This document shows, one piece after another, positions 16,535 to 27,900 of a stretch of DNA of 64,000 nucleotides. A model generated the notes under the pieces. The model saw nothing but the letters and a program-made list of their open reading frames with translations, searched no databases and was not told the DNA's origin. Positions within the stretch are counted from its first letter, which is position 1. Every line of letters starts with the position of its first letter. Position numbers and translations under genes: made by a program. The DNA is from JAOZTV01 sp965371805 (lineage in GTDB: Bacteria; Acidobacteriota; Aminicenantia; UBA2199), in NCBI GenBank assembly GCA_965371805.1, contig CBDUZW010000016.1:1-64000 (forward strand). The letters are read 5' to 3'.

Positions 16535-17638
16535 TCAGAAAATATTTTTTAAAATATTCAGTACATCTCTAAAGGAAAGTTCCACTATATTATTGGACAT
16601 TCTCTCTTTTGTAAATGAACCTTCTGCAATCACATTAAGTTCTTCTTTTTTTATCCTATATTCAGAAAGCGAATATGGGATTATACTCTTAACAGCTGAT
16701 TTAACTCTCTTCTCTATTTCAAAAATATTTGTTAAATCTGAATTAACAAATATTTTTTTTAATTTATCTTGAATTGCTTCATGATTTATCTCTAATAAGG
16801 GATATAGAGGCATTGAACATGCTATCCCATGGGGAATATCATATTTTAAAGTAAGTGGATAGCTTATGGAATGAGCTGCCGCAGTTTTTGTATTTGAAAA
16901 GGCCAAGCCGGCATAAATAGAAGCAAGCACCAGTTCTTTTCTAACTTTGTTATCAATGCCCTTTCTTATTTTTTCTATATTATTAAGAATTAATCTGATC
17001 CCCTCAATTCCTGAATTATCTGAAAAAGGATTTGCATTCTTATTCCATAACGCTTCAAATGAATGGGATAATGCATCCAATGTTGAGATGAATGTTTCCT
17101 GGACAGGAAGTGATTTAAACAGCCTTAAGTCATATATTGCACAGTCAGGATAATTGTCAGGATCTGAAATTGAATGTTTTTTGTTTTCAATTTTATCCCA
17201 TAATGTAGCCCACATTGTGAGTTCTGAAGATGATCCATGTGTTGTCGGAACTGCAATGAAAAAAGGTTTTTTTGTAAAGTCTTTTATTAATGAGCCATTC
17301 AATAAGCTCTTAATATCATAAGTATTACAATAGGCAGCAAATCTTGATATTTTCGCTGTATCTATGACTGATCCACCGCCAATAGCAATGATTGATTCAG
17401 GGGAATAATCTTCAGTAAATCTAAGTGCTGATTTAAGGCTCTGAACTGTAGGATTAATTTCAATATCTGTAAAGACTTTATGTTCACCGATACCAGATAT
17501 AAGTTCTGAGAAAATTACTGTCTGAGTAAAGCGCTTAGAACAAAAAATCAGTTTCTTCTCTTTAGTTTGAACCAGTGATGATATTTTTTCAGATAGATCA
17601 ACATCAAAAGATATTTTTACAGGATTATTATATTCCAA
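16535..17638 (-). CDS. Iron-containing alcohol dehydrogenase, probable phosphonoacetaldehyde reductase
   Basis: A 367-residue group III (Fe-dependent) alcohol dehydrogenase. Visible motifs: nucleotide-binding GGGSVIDTAK (about residues 88-97), PTTHGSSSE (about 149-157) and metal ligands in DALSHSFEALW, AAHSISYPL and IPHGIACSM. Next to phosphonopyruvate decarboxylase and a cytidylyltransferase-PEP mutase, the expected reaction is reduction of phosphonoacetaldehyde to 2-hydroxyethylphosphonate, as done by FomC or PhpC in fosfomycin and phosphinothricin pathways. The start is TTG, two bases after the decarboxylase stop. An aminotransferase that would give 2-aminoethylphosphonate is not present in this operon. 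Confidence 0.85.
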   Translation of the reverse strand: MEYNNPVKISFDVDLSEKISSLVQTKEKKLIFCSKRFTQTVIFSELISGIGEHKVFTDIEINPTVQSLKSALRFTEDYSPESIIAIGGGSVIDTAKISRFAAYCNTYDIKSLLNGSLIKDFTKKPFFIAVPTTHGSSSELTMWATLWDKIENKKHSISDPDNYPDCAIYDLRLFKSLPVQETFISTLDALSHSFEALWNKNANPFSDNSGIEGIRLILNNIEKIRKGIDNKVRKELVLASIYAGLAFSNTKTAAAHSISYPLTLKYDIPHGIACSMPLYPLLEINHEAIQDKLKKIFVNSDLTNIFEIEKRVKSAVKSIIPYSLSEYRIKKEELNVIAEGSFTKERMSNNIVELSFRDVLNILKNIF

Positions 17639-17640
17639 TT

Positions 17641-18738
17641 TTACCTGCCGAGAAAATTCTCAAATTTTTCTTTCATTTGAACAGGTGTATCAGTTGGTCT
17701 TTCCAGTTTTTCAATAGTTCCCGGTCTTATCATAATTCTTATGAAAGCGGGTTTTTGGATTTCGTCAATATCTTTCAGTAAACTATTTAATTCTTCAACA
17801 GTCCCAATTTTAGTTGTATATTTATATCCGCAGCCCTCAGCTATTTTACAGAGATCTGTATTTACAGAGACAGTAGGTTGACTCCCCGTGGATTCATATA
17901 CGGAATTGTCAAAACAAAGATGAATCATATTCGCTGGTGAATAATAACCTATTGTTGCCAGGCTTCCCATTTTCATTAATACAGAGCCATCACCATCAAG
18001 TATAAAAACCCTCTTTTCAGTATTTTCAATGGAAATTCCCAATCCAACAGAAGTTATACATCCCATAGAACCGGTCATATAAAATTTTCCTGAATGTTTA
18101 AAAGACTGATAGAGCTCACGACCTGTAAAGCCAGTTGTTCCCAGAAAAATATCATCCTTTTTCAAATGTAGTTTTATCTGGTCGAAATATTCCATTCTAA
18201 TAGGGAAGGTATTCGTTTCTTTTTTATCTTCTTTTTTTGTTTTTGCAAAATACCCTTTTTTTATTATTATTGCAAAAGGTTTCTTTTTTTTCTCACAATG
18301 AGAAGAAGCTTCTGCAATAATTTTATCCAGATTTTTATCTTCTTCATTAAGTATTCTATAGGGGATTTCAAATACATTCAAAAGTTGTTGAATTGTTGCG
18401 CCCATCAATTGATGTTGAGGAGCATCTTTTTCCCCCGGCATACCTCTCCACGAGATAAGTAAGAGCGCTGGAAGATTATAAAGAAGTTGTAATGAAGATA
18501 GGGGATTAAGTGCATTTCCATATCCATCATTCTGCATATATACAACAGGGTATTTTCCCGAGAGTGCAAATCCACCTGCCAGGCCCATAGCCTCTCCCTC
18601 AGAAGTGCATATATAGTTTTCTGTATCTTTACTTTCATCTATATAATTTAATAATGAAGTAAATACTGAGCAGGGAACACCCATAAAAGGAGCAAAGGAA
18701 TGTTTTTTTACTATTTTAATAAAATTCTTTGGGTCCAT
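17641..18738 (-). CDS. Phosphonopyruvate decarboxylase
   Basis: A 365-residue thiamine diphosphate enzyme that decarboxylates phosphonopyruvate to phosphonoacetaldehyde, making PEP mutase's unfavourable reaction proceed. The N-terminal half has TSEGEAMGLAGGFALSG (about residues 44-60) with the cofactor-activating Glu. The C-terminal half has the GDG-x-N cofactor and metal motif (DGDGSVLMKMG...FDNSVYESTG, about 237-275). Length matches Ppd/Fom2. An AGGAAG ribosome site overlaps the end of the PEP mutase gene (2-base gap). Gene order mutase-decarboxylase-dehydrogenase is the standard early phosphonate pathway, so the call is firm despite similarity to sulfopyruvate decarboxylase. Confidence 0.9.
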   Translation of the reverse strand: MDPKNFIKIVKKHSFAPFMGVPCSVFTSLLNYIDESKDTENYICTSEGEAMGLAGGFALSGKYPVVYMQNDGYGNALNPLSSLQLLYNLPALLLISWRGMPGEKDAPQHQLMGATIQQLLNVFEIPYRILNEEDKNLDKIIAEASSHCEKKKKPFAIIIKKGYFAKTKKEDKKETNTFPIRMEYFDQIKLHLKKDDIFLGTTGFTGRELYQSFKHSGKFYMTGSMGCITSVGLGISIENTEKRVFILDGDGSVLMKMGSLATIGYYSPANMIHLCFDNSVYESTGSQPTVSVNTDLCKIAEGCGYKYTTKIGTVEELNSLLKDIDEIQKPAFIRIMIRPGTIEKLERPTDTPVQMKEKFENFLGR

Positions 18739-18740
18739 AT

Positions 18741-20039
18741 CTATTTGCTTCCTGGAATTAATGTCAGTATTTCTTTAATTGAAACACACATTTTATCACT
18801 TTCCTCAGCTCTACTATTAGTAAGGATTGTCTTAGCGACATCTCTCATTACCGGATAGCTGCTTCTCAATAGTTGATTTGCATATATTACTACTCTTACC
18901 CCTGCTTTCTCCAATTCATCTTCTGTAATATGTGAATAAGTGCTTGGAACTACAACTAAGGGTACATTATTAATTATTTTTCTATATTTGTGGCAGAACT
19001 CTAGTATTTCATCAGCTGTCTTCTCTTTACTATGGATCATTATTCCATCTGCTCCAGCTTTAATATATGCTTCGGCTCTTTTTAGCGCATCATCCATTCC
19101 GGCTTTTAAGATTAGACTTTCTACTCTTGCAATGATCATAAAATCATCGGTAACAAGTGCTTCTTTTCCTGCCTTTATTTTATCGCAGAAGTTTTCAATT
19201 GTATCCTGGGTTTGTTTAACATCTGTACCAAAAAGTGAGTTTTTCTTTGCTCCCACTTTATCTTCAATAATAACAGCTGATATTCCTTCTCTTTCCAGTG
19301 TTTTTACCATAAACTTAAAATGTTCAGATAATCCTCCTGAATCTCCATCATAAATGATAGGTTTTGTTGTCACTTCAAGAATATTATTTATGGTATTCAT
19401 TCTAGAAGTAAGGTCAACAAATCCTATATCCGGCTTTCCCTTAGACACTGAATCAGTTAGACTACTCAGCCACATTCCGTCAAACTCTTTAACTGAATTA
19501 TCTACTTCCACCCGGGTGTTTTCTGCAATAAGTCCTGTCAGGCCGTTATGGGCCTCTATGATCTTAATCAATCCTTTTGATGCCAGAAGTCTTCTTAAAA
19601 CCTTTATTCTTATTCCAGGGGTTGTTCCCCGTTCTCTTATCTCATGATTTAGTTTTGTTGAAGAGATACCCTTTGTATATTGTGGCTCAATCAGTTTCCC
19701 TCCCCATTCATTCAGGGTTTTTATTACTCGTTCTCTTGTCTCTCTCTGTGGACCTGTTCTCCAGTCATCTCCATGAACAACAAAATCCGGCCTGATCTTT
19801 TTCAAATTCGGAACATAATCAAGAGTTTCCTGTAGTACCACTTTAGAGACACCTTTGATATTCTCAACTATTGTTTTTCTCTCATCAATAGAAAGAAATG
19901 GCAGTCTTTTATAAGAGGCGATTGCCTTATCTGTTAGAACACCTACAATCACTTCACCATACTTTTTAGCTTCCTTTATAATATTAAGGTGACCTGTGTG
20001 TATTAGATCAGCACTCATACCTACATAAACTTTCTTCAT
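18741..20039 (-). CDS. Cytidylyltransferase-phosphoenolpyruvate mutase fusion (Fom1-like)
   Basis: A bifunctional protein of 432 residues. Residues about 1-135 are a nucleotidyltransferase with [12 protein letters not shown] (HxGH) and [10 protein letters not shown] (ISSTK). Residues about 145-425 are PEP mutase with the diagnostic EDK-x5-NS motif ([10 protein letters not shown], near residue 255) that separates mutases from isocitrate-lyase relatives. In the fosfomycin enzyme Fom1, the same domain pair makes phosphonopyruvate and later adds CMP to 2-hydroxyethylphosphonate. I infer the same two reactions here. Start set at ATG 20039 with GGAG nine bases upstream; an in-frame TTG five codons earlier is part of that ribosome site. 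First gene of the phosphonate operon. Confidence 0.92.
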   Translation of the reverse strand: MKKVYVGMSADLIHTGHLNIIKEAKKYGEVIVGVLTDKAIASYKRLPFLSIDERKTIVENIKGVSKVVLQETLDYVPNLKKIRPDFVVHGDDWRTGPQRETRERVIKTLNEWGGKLIEPQYTKGISSTKLNHEIRERGTTPGIRIKVLRRLLASKGLIKIIEAHNGLTGLIAENTRVEVDNSVKEFDGMWLSSLTDSVSKGKPDIGFVDLTSRMNTINNILEVTTKPIIYDGDSGGLSEHFKFMVKTLEREGISAVIIEDKVGAKKNSLFGTDVKQTQDTIENFCDKIKAGKEALVTDDFMIIARVESLILKAGMDDALKRAEAYIKAGADGIMIHSKEKTADEILEFCHKYRKIINNVPLVVVPSTYSHITEDELEKAGVRVVIYANQLLRSSYPVMRDVAKTILTNSRAEESDKMCVSIKEILTLIPGSK

Positions 20040-20183
20040 AATAACGTACTCCAAATTTAGATTTTTTTATACTTACAAAACAATAAATAATTATATAGCA
20101 AATAGCAGTTTTAAACAATATACAAAAGATAAAAAAGTATATAAGATATAATTAATTAAAGGATGAATTTTTAAATTAAATTC

Positions 20184-21716
20184 TTATAAAAGTAAATCTA
20201 ATCTGACATAAACTTTTGTCTCTTTTAATGAATTTATTACATGTTTTATACAGCCTTTTCTATCCCTTTTTTCATATATTAATTTTATTCCTATTGGGAG
20301 TATCTTCATCCTGTATCCTGTATCAAACTTAAATGTTGATACTGAATCAGTAATATTAAAATCATTTCTAATCTTATCCTGATATCTGTCAATTCCTTCT
20401 ATTGAATTATAATTCTGATATTTATACTCAAAATTTGTTTTAAATCTCCCATATGAAAAACTGAGCCTGCTGTCAAAGGTAAATCCAAGTCCATAATAGT
20501 ATCCATAATTATAAAGGGTGGATTTGGTATAACTAATATCTTCAGTCTCTGAATATTTGTTTAATGCAAAGGCATTAATTAAGCCAAAATCCAATGATAA
20601 TGTGTTCATAAATTGAATTTTACTTTTTCCAAAATAATAACTGAATTCTGTATATGGACCGATTATTTTTATTATCGCTAATTTATCAGTGAATTCAGTG
20701 GGAGTTTCAACATAAATTGATTCATCTATATATTTATACAATAGAGTAGAATCATATTCAGAAATGGATTTTTCTTTAAAAAATTCGAATCCCGAAGACA
20801 ATCCATATAAAAAACTATACCCTTTTATATAATTTTCTGAAAAATCATGGATATTATGTTTATATTTAGCAAAATATACATTTCTCGTATATCCACTGAT
20901 CTCATCAATGCTTCTATCCTTAAATTCAAGTTCAAAATAAAATTCACTTATTACGGTGTCTTTTAAGTCTTTTTTTAAGATCCCTTTATTGGTGATTTTA
21001 GGTAGATATGTTAGGGAGGAGTTAAAACCTAAAAACATGTTTCTGTCTTTTGAAGGTTCACTTCTATCCTCCATTAAGAAGAAAGAGCCAATAAAAAAAC
21101 TCATATCTCTCTTATCCGGAACAGAATAGCGGATGTTTTTTTCACGGTCAAGCCACCTATTAATTGCCATAACAGGGTTTGAAATTATGCCGGCGATATT
21201 ATTTACAATACCGGTTTTGCCATTAAAGTATGAACCTAGCTGAAAAAAGGATTCACCAATCCCAATTCCTCCAAAAGATGTGAATATATTGTCATTTACA
21301 CTGATAACTTCTCTCCATTCAACTATAAATTCCCAATATAAAGATGTTAAAGTTGTAAATACTGATGATTCAAATAAATTTAATCCATTTGTTCTGGCAA
21401 CATTATAATACATTGCCCCAGAAAAGGCATGTGTCCAATTGGTTTGAAAAGGGTTCGAGTCAAATTTCTGTCCATCTAATAGAAAAATTCTTTTTTTTTG
21501 ATCTGCCCATGTTAATTTATACTGCCAGTCTTCAATCCAATTTGAGTACTTTATCCAGTAGTTTGCCTGAGAGAATGCCATTCCAGAAGCACATTCTACA
21601 ATTGCTCTTTTAAGTGTTTTTTTTTTTTTATTTTCAGTTTTTTCAGGGAATAAAAATACTGAGTTTAATATTATAATAAAAACAATAAATATATAAATTT
21701 TTCTTTTTTGGAACAT
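20184..21716 (-). CDS. DUF3943 envelope protein
   Basis: A 510-residue protein with an N-terminal signal or anchor segment (residues about 7-25). The conserved DUF3943 block starts with KFDSNPFQTNWTHAFSGAMYY and continues with ARTNGLNLFESS, SLYWEFIVEWRE and FTSFGGIGIGE (about 77-155). The C-terminal 250 residues alternate polar and aromatic residues, as in an outer-membrane beta-barrel. The family's role is unknown. It is 96 bases downstream of the second RND gene on the same strand and could be read through from that operon. Ribosome site GGAGAAG precedes the ATG. Confidence 0.7.
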   Translation of the reverse strand: MFQKRKIYIFIVFIIILNSVFLFPEKTENKKKKTLKRAIVECASGMAFSQANYWIKYSNWIEDWQYKLTWADQKKRIFLLDGQKFDSNPFQTNWTHAFSGAMYYNVARTNGLNLFESSVFTTLTSLYWEFIVEWREVISVNDNIFTSFGGIGIGESFFQLGSYFNGKTGIVNNIAGIISNPVMAINRWLDREKNIRYSVPDKRDMSFFIGSFFLMEDRSEPSKDRNMFLGFNSSLTYLPKITNKGILKKDLKDTVISEFYFELEFKDRSIDEISGYTRNVYFAKYKHNIHDFSENYIKGYSFLYGLSSGFEFFKEKSISEYDSTLLYKYIDESIYVETPTEFTDKLAIIKIIGPYTEFSYYFGKSKIQFMNTLSLDFGLINAFALNKYSETEDISYTKSTLYNYGYYYGLGFTFDSRLSFSYGRFKTNFEYKYQNYNSIEGIDRYQDKIRNDFNITDSVSTFKFDTGYRMKILPIGIKLIYEKRDRKGCIKHVINSLKETKVYVRLDLLL

Positions 21717-21812
21717 TAATTCTTCTCCGTGTTAAGTTGCATTTAGGTTTTTTGTGATTCTAATGTATATTATAACAAAATATAACAATGCTTTCAAATT
21801 TTAATTAAACAT

Positions 21813-24800
21813 TTAGTTTATTCTTTTAAGAAGTTTCGGAAAAAATTTTCTAAGGTCATCAAAATATGTATAGAAAACAGGGACAGCAAAAAGCGTTAAG
21901 AAAGTAGAACTAATAAGACCTCCTATCAGTGTAATGCCGAGAGGAGCATATGGAATACCTATTAATCCTGCATTTCCAATAGCCATTGGTAATAATCCGA
22001 ATATTGTTGTTAATGCTGTCATGAGAATTGGCCTGAATCTGTGCATACCGGCAACGAGAATAGCCTCTTCTCTCTGCATACCTGATTTCCTGTATTGGTT
22101 AATCAGGTCGATAAATACAATTGCATTATTCACAACAACTCCAATTAATACGATAAGGCCAATACCTGCCATTATTTCAAACGTTGTTCCTGTAATGAAT
22201 AATAACCAGTATGAGCCAACAAATGCAGCCGGTATTGAAACAAGAACTGAAAGAGGTAGAATGAATGATTCAAATAATACACCCATGATAATAAAAACGA
22301 AAATAACTGAAAACAACATACCGGTAGCCATATCTGAATTTTGTTCTCTGAATCTATTAAACCTTCCCCCTTCGTCAAAATAATAGCCTTGAGGGAAATT
22401 ATAATTTTTAAATATTTTTCTTATCTTTCCAGAAATTTCCTTAATATCAACATCACCTGAGAAGATCTTAAATTCAAGGAATGATCGTCCATTTTCTCTT
22501 CTTATCATTCCCATGCTCTTATGGAATGAAAAATCTGCGATGGAATCAAGATTTACACTTGAACCGCTTTCATTCGGAATAAATGTATTTCTTAGCTGAG
22601 CTACAGATTGTCTGGATTTTGGATCGGATTTCACATATATGGGCACTTCTTTACCCGGAGTCTGATAATTGGATATTTTTCTTTTTCTAAGGTTGAATGC
22701 AACTAATTGACTGAGAAATCTTGGATTAACTCCAACTTTGAATGCTTTTTCTCTATCAACTGCTATATGAACCTCACTATTTCCCGTTTCAATATCTGTC
22801 TCTATATTTAAGACACCTTCAACCATACGGATCTGTTTCTCGAGTTTTTTTGATATCTCTTCAAGGAGACCAATGTCATATCCTCTTAATGTAAATGATA
22901 TTGAATCATCGCTACCTTCATTCTGACTTCTCCATGATGTTCTCATCTTAACACCTGGGATTTCAGGAAGATTCTTTTTTATATCGTCAGTTAACTCCTC
23001 TCTTGTCAATCTTTTATAGTTACTGAAACCAAATAAATTTGCAAATTTTCTATAAAGAGCCTGATACCATTGTTTATCAATATCCGGTTTAAGGTATATA
23101 TCTACTCTTCCATAAAAATTATTAGCTCTTGTTGAAATTTGATCAATATGATAAATATCCTTTTTGGTATTTAGTTTTTTTACAATGTATTTTAGTGTTT
23201 TGTCCACCTTCTCCACATTATAACTTGATGGGAAATTACAGATAATTTTTGCATCTCTCATTCCACCTTCAGCCTGGTCAGATTTTTTCATTATGTTCAT
23301 CGGAATAACCATACTCACGATCAATAATAAAATTACTATTATTGCATCAGTTCTATGCTTGAGGATCTTCACAAGTGCATTTTGATATAGCTGAGTAGAT
23401 TTATTATGTGTTGAGTGTATTATTTTTGCTTTTTTAGGGATTGTTTTTGTTGAAATAAGAGGAATAAATATCAATGCAATAAAAAGACTTGCGGCTAATG
23501 CAAAGATAACCGGTACACCTATCCTGGTAAGGTAGAATGCCATTCCTGAATCTCCTCCCATAATCATTAAAGGAAGAAATACCACTATTGTTGTCAGGGT
23601 TGCAAGTAAGATAGCAAGGCCCACTTCTGATGCGCCTAATATTGCTGATTTTCTTAAATCATATCCCAAACCGGAAAATCTATATATGTTTTCGGTTATA
23701 ACGATCGCATTATCAACAACAAGTCCAATAGAAATCATCAGTCCCATCATTGTAATTGTGTTTAATGTCCAACCTATTGAATATATGGTCAACAGAGAGA
23801 TTAGTAATGACAGGGGTATTGCGAGTGTAAGCATTATGGTAATGCGTATCTTTCTAAGGAAAAAGAAAAGAACGAAAAATGCAAACATGCCACCCCACTG
23901 CATAGTCGTCTTGACATTATTTATTGACTCAGAGATCAAATTTCCCTGATTAAAAAAAACAAATTTCCCTACACCCTTAAGCTCAGGCTTGTTTTTAAAT
24001 TGAGAGTTTAGTTTCTCTTCAATTCTTTTACTAACATCAACACTATTTGCATTGCTTTCTTTATATGCGACGATCCCTGCTGCAATTTTGCCGTCTATCC
24101 TCATAAGGCTTCGCTGTTCTTCATCAAAATCATAAACTACATTTGCTATATTGGAAAGTTTTATGCCTTTTCTTATTTGTATGTTCTGTATATCTTCAAG
24201 AGTTCTAAATTTTGCCTTAGATCTGAGTAGATATTTTTTTTCCCCTACAAAAATATAACCACTTGATAATGAAAAATTATCCTGCATTAGTCTTGCCATC
24301 AATGTATTTAAATTCACATTATATGTTTTTACTTTATCCGGATCGACAATTATTTGAATATATTTTTCCCTGATCCCGAAGAGTTCAACATTTGCAACCC
24401 CTTTAATCCCTTCGATTGCCTGTTTGACGAATTTATCAGTTACATAGTATGGGTCATCAACTGATTCATCATAAGAAATCCCCATATAAATTATGGGTTC
24501 ATCATTATTTCTAAATCGTCTTATGTATATATTTTCTATCTCATCCGGAATATTGGATCTGGATCTTTCAATCCTGTCTGAAGTTTGAGAGTATGCAAGG
24601 TCCATATTAGTTCCCTGTGAAAATTCCATCCAGAAATGCACACCACGGCTGGTCGAATTTGAGAATATCCTTTTAAGGTTTTTTACAGTTTTTAACTCAC
24701 CTTCCATTGGCTTTACTATCTGTTCTTCAATCTCTTTTGGATTTGCATCAATATATGGCACATAGACACTTAGATAAGGAGGATTAAATCCAGATGGTAA

Positions 24801-24938
24801 CAGATCAATTGGGATTCTGTAGTATGCCATCAATCCTATAACCAGAATAGCAATAAGTATCATAAGAACGGTTACGGGTCTGTTTAATGAAAACTTCGGA
24901 AGCATTGCTTCTTTAATATGTTTGTTTGTATCATTCAT
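21813..24938 (-). CDS. RND efflux permease, standard size
   Basis: A 1,041-residue RND (HAE-type) inner-membrane antiporter with two sixfold membrane blocks and two large periplasmic loops. TM4 reads SIGLVVDNAIVITENIY: the first aspartate of the proton relay is kept, but the second position is Asn. The homologous TM10 reads GVVVNNAIVFIDLI. The length is typical for AcrB-like permeases. Gene order adaptor, RND, RND suggests a heteromeric pump of the MdtBC kind, or two pumps sharing one adaptor. No TolC-like outer-membrane gene is in the cluster. It starts 12 bases after the first permease. Substrates unknown. Confidence 0.9.
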   Translation of the reverse strand: MNDTNKHIKEAMLPKFSLNRPVTVLMILIAILVIGLMAYYRIPIDLLPSGFNPPYLSVYVPYIDANPKEIEEQIVKPMEGELKTVKNLKRIFSNSTSRGVHFWMEFSQGTNMDLAYSQTSDRIERSRSNIPDEIENIYIRRFRNNDEPIIYMGISYDESVDDPYYVTDKFVKQAIEGIKGVANVELFGIREKYIQIIVDPDKVKTYNVNLNTLMARLMQDNFSLSSGYIFVGEKKYLLRSKAKFRTLEDIQNIQIRKGIKLSNIANVVYDFDEEQRSLMRIDGKIAAGIVAYKESNANSVDVSKRIEEKLNSQFKNKPELKGVGKFVFFNQGNLISESINNVKTTMQWGGMFAFFVLFFFLRKIRITIMLTLAIPLSLLISLLTIYSIGWTLNTITMMGLMISIGLVVDNAIVITENIYRFSGLGYDLRKSAILGASEVGLAILLATLTTIVVFLPLMIMGGDSGMAFYLTRIGVPVIFALAASLFIALIFIPLISTKTIPKKAKIIHSTHNKSTQLYQNALVKILKHRTDAIIVILLLIVSMVIPMNIMKKSDQAEGGMRDAKIICNFPSSYNVEKVDKTLKYIVKKLNTKKDIYHIDQISTRANNFYGRVDIYLKPDIDKQWYQALYRKFANLFGFSNYKRLTREELTDDIKKNLPEIPGVKMRTSWRSQNEGSDDSISFTLRGYDIGLLEEISKKLEKQIRMVEGVLNIETDIETGNSEVHIAVDREKAFKVGVNPRFLSQLVAFNLRKRKISNYQTPGKEVPIYVKSDPKSRQSVAQLRNTFIPNESGSSVNLDSIADFSFHKSMGMIRRENGRSFLEFKIFSGDVDIKEISGKIRKIFKNYNFPQGYYFDEGGRFNRFREQNSDMATGMLFSVIFVFIIMGVLFESFILPLSVLVSIPAAFVGSYWLLFITGTTFEIMAGIGLIVLIGVVVNNAIVFIDLINQYRKSGMQREEAILVAGMHRFRPILMTALTTIFGLLPMAIGNAGLIGIPYAPLGITLIGGLISSTFLTLFAVPVFYTYFDDLRKFFPKLLKRIN

Positions 24939-24950
24939 TTTTATTGCTCT

Positions 24951-27900
24951 CTATTTGCTGAACCTGTTATAAACGATCGGTATTAATACCAGTGTTAAAA
25001 GAGTTGCACTTAATAGACCTGCGATTATAGAAACTGCCATAGGCATACGTATTTCAGCACCTTCCCCTAAACCCAGTGCCATTGGTAATAAACCAAGAAC
25101 TGTAGTTAGAGTTGTTATCAATATTGGTCTCAATCTGATACTTCCTGCTTTCTTTATTGCTTCAAGTTTGTCGATACCCCTTTTTCGCAATAGGTTTATA
25201 TAATCAATAAGAACAATAGCATTATTAACAACGATACCGACAAGGGTTATCATTCCAATAAAAACAGTGACGCCCATTGGGATTTTAAGAACATACAGGG
25301 TGAGGAAGACTCCGATAAAAGCCATTGGAATTGTAAAAAGTATAAGGAAGGGATGCATAAAAGATTCAAATTGTGATGCCATTACAATATATACAAGGAA
25401 TACTGCAAGTAACATTGCCATTATAAGACTATCTGTAGATGTTTTCATCTCTTTATTCTGTCCGGAAAGATCATACGTGAAATTTGGAGGCATAGAATAT
25501 TCTTCAACTATATTGTAAATATTTGCGACAGCTTCATTCAAATCTATATTCTCTATATTTGCTGAGATGATTGCTGACCGGTCCTGATTGACCCTTCTTA
25601 TTTCGTTTGGTCCACTCAGAATATTAATGTTTGCAACACTACTAAGTTTAATTGGAATTTCGCCGCCCGGATTTATGATTAGATCTTTTAAGTTCTGGGC
25701 TTTTTTTCTCTGTGTATCTTTTAAGAAAACTCTAACATCTATCCGTCTTTCCTTCTCTTTATATTTTGTGGCGACAAATCCTTCTATCTTATTTTTTACA
25801 AGTGAAGCAACGGAGAAGGCATTCATCCCATAATGTGCAAGTCTTGTTCTATCAAATTCAATAACAAGCTCCGGGAAACCAGCCTTAATAGTTGTCTGCA
25901 CATCCTTCAGGCCTTCTAACTTAGATATTTTCCCAAAGAGATCTGAGCTCACCTTTCTCAATAGTTCTAAATTATATCCTTTGATTATGACTTCTATCGG
26001 TGGTTTCATTGTAAAAAGAACAGGTCTGGAAATATTATAATCCAGATCGGTAAAATTTTTCAAAACTGATCTGATATTTGAAATCGCATCTTCTTCGTTT
26101 TTTTGTATATCTCCGGTTTTGTTTATATTGATTGTTATTTTTCCAAGATGTTCTCCTATCTCTCTTGCACTCAAATCATCTTTTGTTGTTCCTGCATAAA
26201 AACTTATATCCTTAACTAATTGAAGCTTTGAAATTTCCTTAACCATATTTTGAACAAGTCTATCAGTTTTTTCTACAGGAGTTCCAACCGGGAATGTTAA
26301 ATTGACATAGATTGTACCCTGGTGAACCTCAGGTATCAGTTCTTTTCCGATTCCTGGAAGAACAACAAGCATTGTAATAAGAAAAAGGGTTAGAACCAGG
26401 GTAATAATCTTAAGATCATTCTTTAAAGAAAATGACAGAAGTTTAGGATAGGTTTTATTTATACTTTCAAAAAAAACATTAAATAATTTGACTGCAAGAT
26501 TAATAAGGGGAACAAAAATTGAAAGCAATATAAGGCCAAAACCTTTTACCATAATATATCCTAATGCAAAAAAGGTCATAGATAATCTTATAAACATAAA
26601 TGATATGGATGTCAGAAAAAATCTGAATAGATAATATAGGTACCATTTTTTTTTCCTATTCATTGAAAGTGTAAATTGATCCAGTGGAAGTAATCTAAAG
26701 AAATCTTTCCATAGGACTTTTTTATTTGAAAATTTATTAAAAATAAATGCTGAAAATATTTTTCCTTTATCTGTTAGATGTGATTTAAAAATAAGGTCAA
26801 TAATAACTAATACTGGGAAGAGAATAACAAATATAAACGATATAAATATTGAGAGAGACACAACTATTATATTTATAAAAAGTAGTATGAAATTTAGTGC
26901 TATCTCAACAGGTATCATGAAATATGTCTTCAAGGTTTTTGTTTCACTAAATGAAAATGAAAAATTCAATGCTGGTTTTTTATCCTGCAAGTTGAACTTT
27001 CTTGACGCCAGCATCGGAATAAAAAACAGTGACACCAATAGTGAAGCCAGCAAAGAGAAAACAACTGCAAGTGACAGATCACCAAATATCTGGCCTGCAA
27101 TCCCCTCTACAAAAACAATTGGGAAAAAAACGGCTATAGTCGTAATTGTTGAAGCGATAACAGCTCCTCCTACTTCTGATACTCCTCTGATTGCTGAATC
27201 TACCCAGCCGTCGCCATCTTCTCTACATCTGAAAATGCTTTCTATTACAACAATAGAGTTATCAACAAGCATCCCAATTCCCAGGGCTAAGCCACCGAGT
27301 GACATTATATTCAGGCTGACATGAAATAAATTCAGTGGAGCAAATGCCGCTATTAATGAGAGTGGAATTGAAATAGCAACGATAAGAGTTGTGGAAAAAT
27401 GCTGTAAAAATAGAAATAGGATTACTACAGCAAGAACACCTCCAAATAACGCAGTGTTTTTTACTTCATTAATAGAATTTTCAATAAAAATAGCCTGGTC
27501 AGATAGAATATTAAAATTAAGACTGCCTGGTAATCTATTTTCTAAATAATTAGTTTTTTGTTTTTCTGCTCTATTTTCCTGAAAACTTTTTTTACTTTTT
27601 TTTGTTTTATTTAAACTATCCTTATTTTTTTTTAATTTTGCAACAAACATTTGTTGTTCTATAGTGCCGAATAATCTTGCCTTCACTCTATTACTGACAT
27701 CAACTATATTTGAATCTGCTTCTTTGTAGATATTTATTTCTATACTCTCTACATTATCTACTCTGGTAATTACCTGTCTTTCTTTATGACTATATAAGAC
27801 TTCTGCAATATCTTTGAGTCTTATTGCAACCTGCTCTTTTCGGGCTATAATTACTTTTCCTATTTCATCAATTGAACGAAATTCATTAAGAGTTCTAACA

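Noticed and set aside
14944..20039. Fosfomycin or phosphinothricin biosynthesis cluster
   Set aside because: The first three enzymes match, but the methyltransferase (Fom3) and epoxidase (Fom4/HppE) are missing. The operon ends in lipid-type enzymes. The radical SAM protein at 33.2 kb is far away and lacks a B12 domain.
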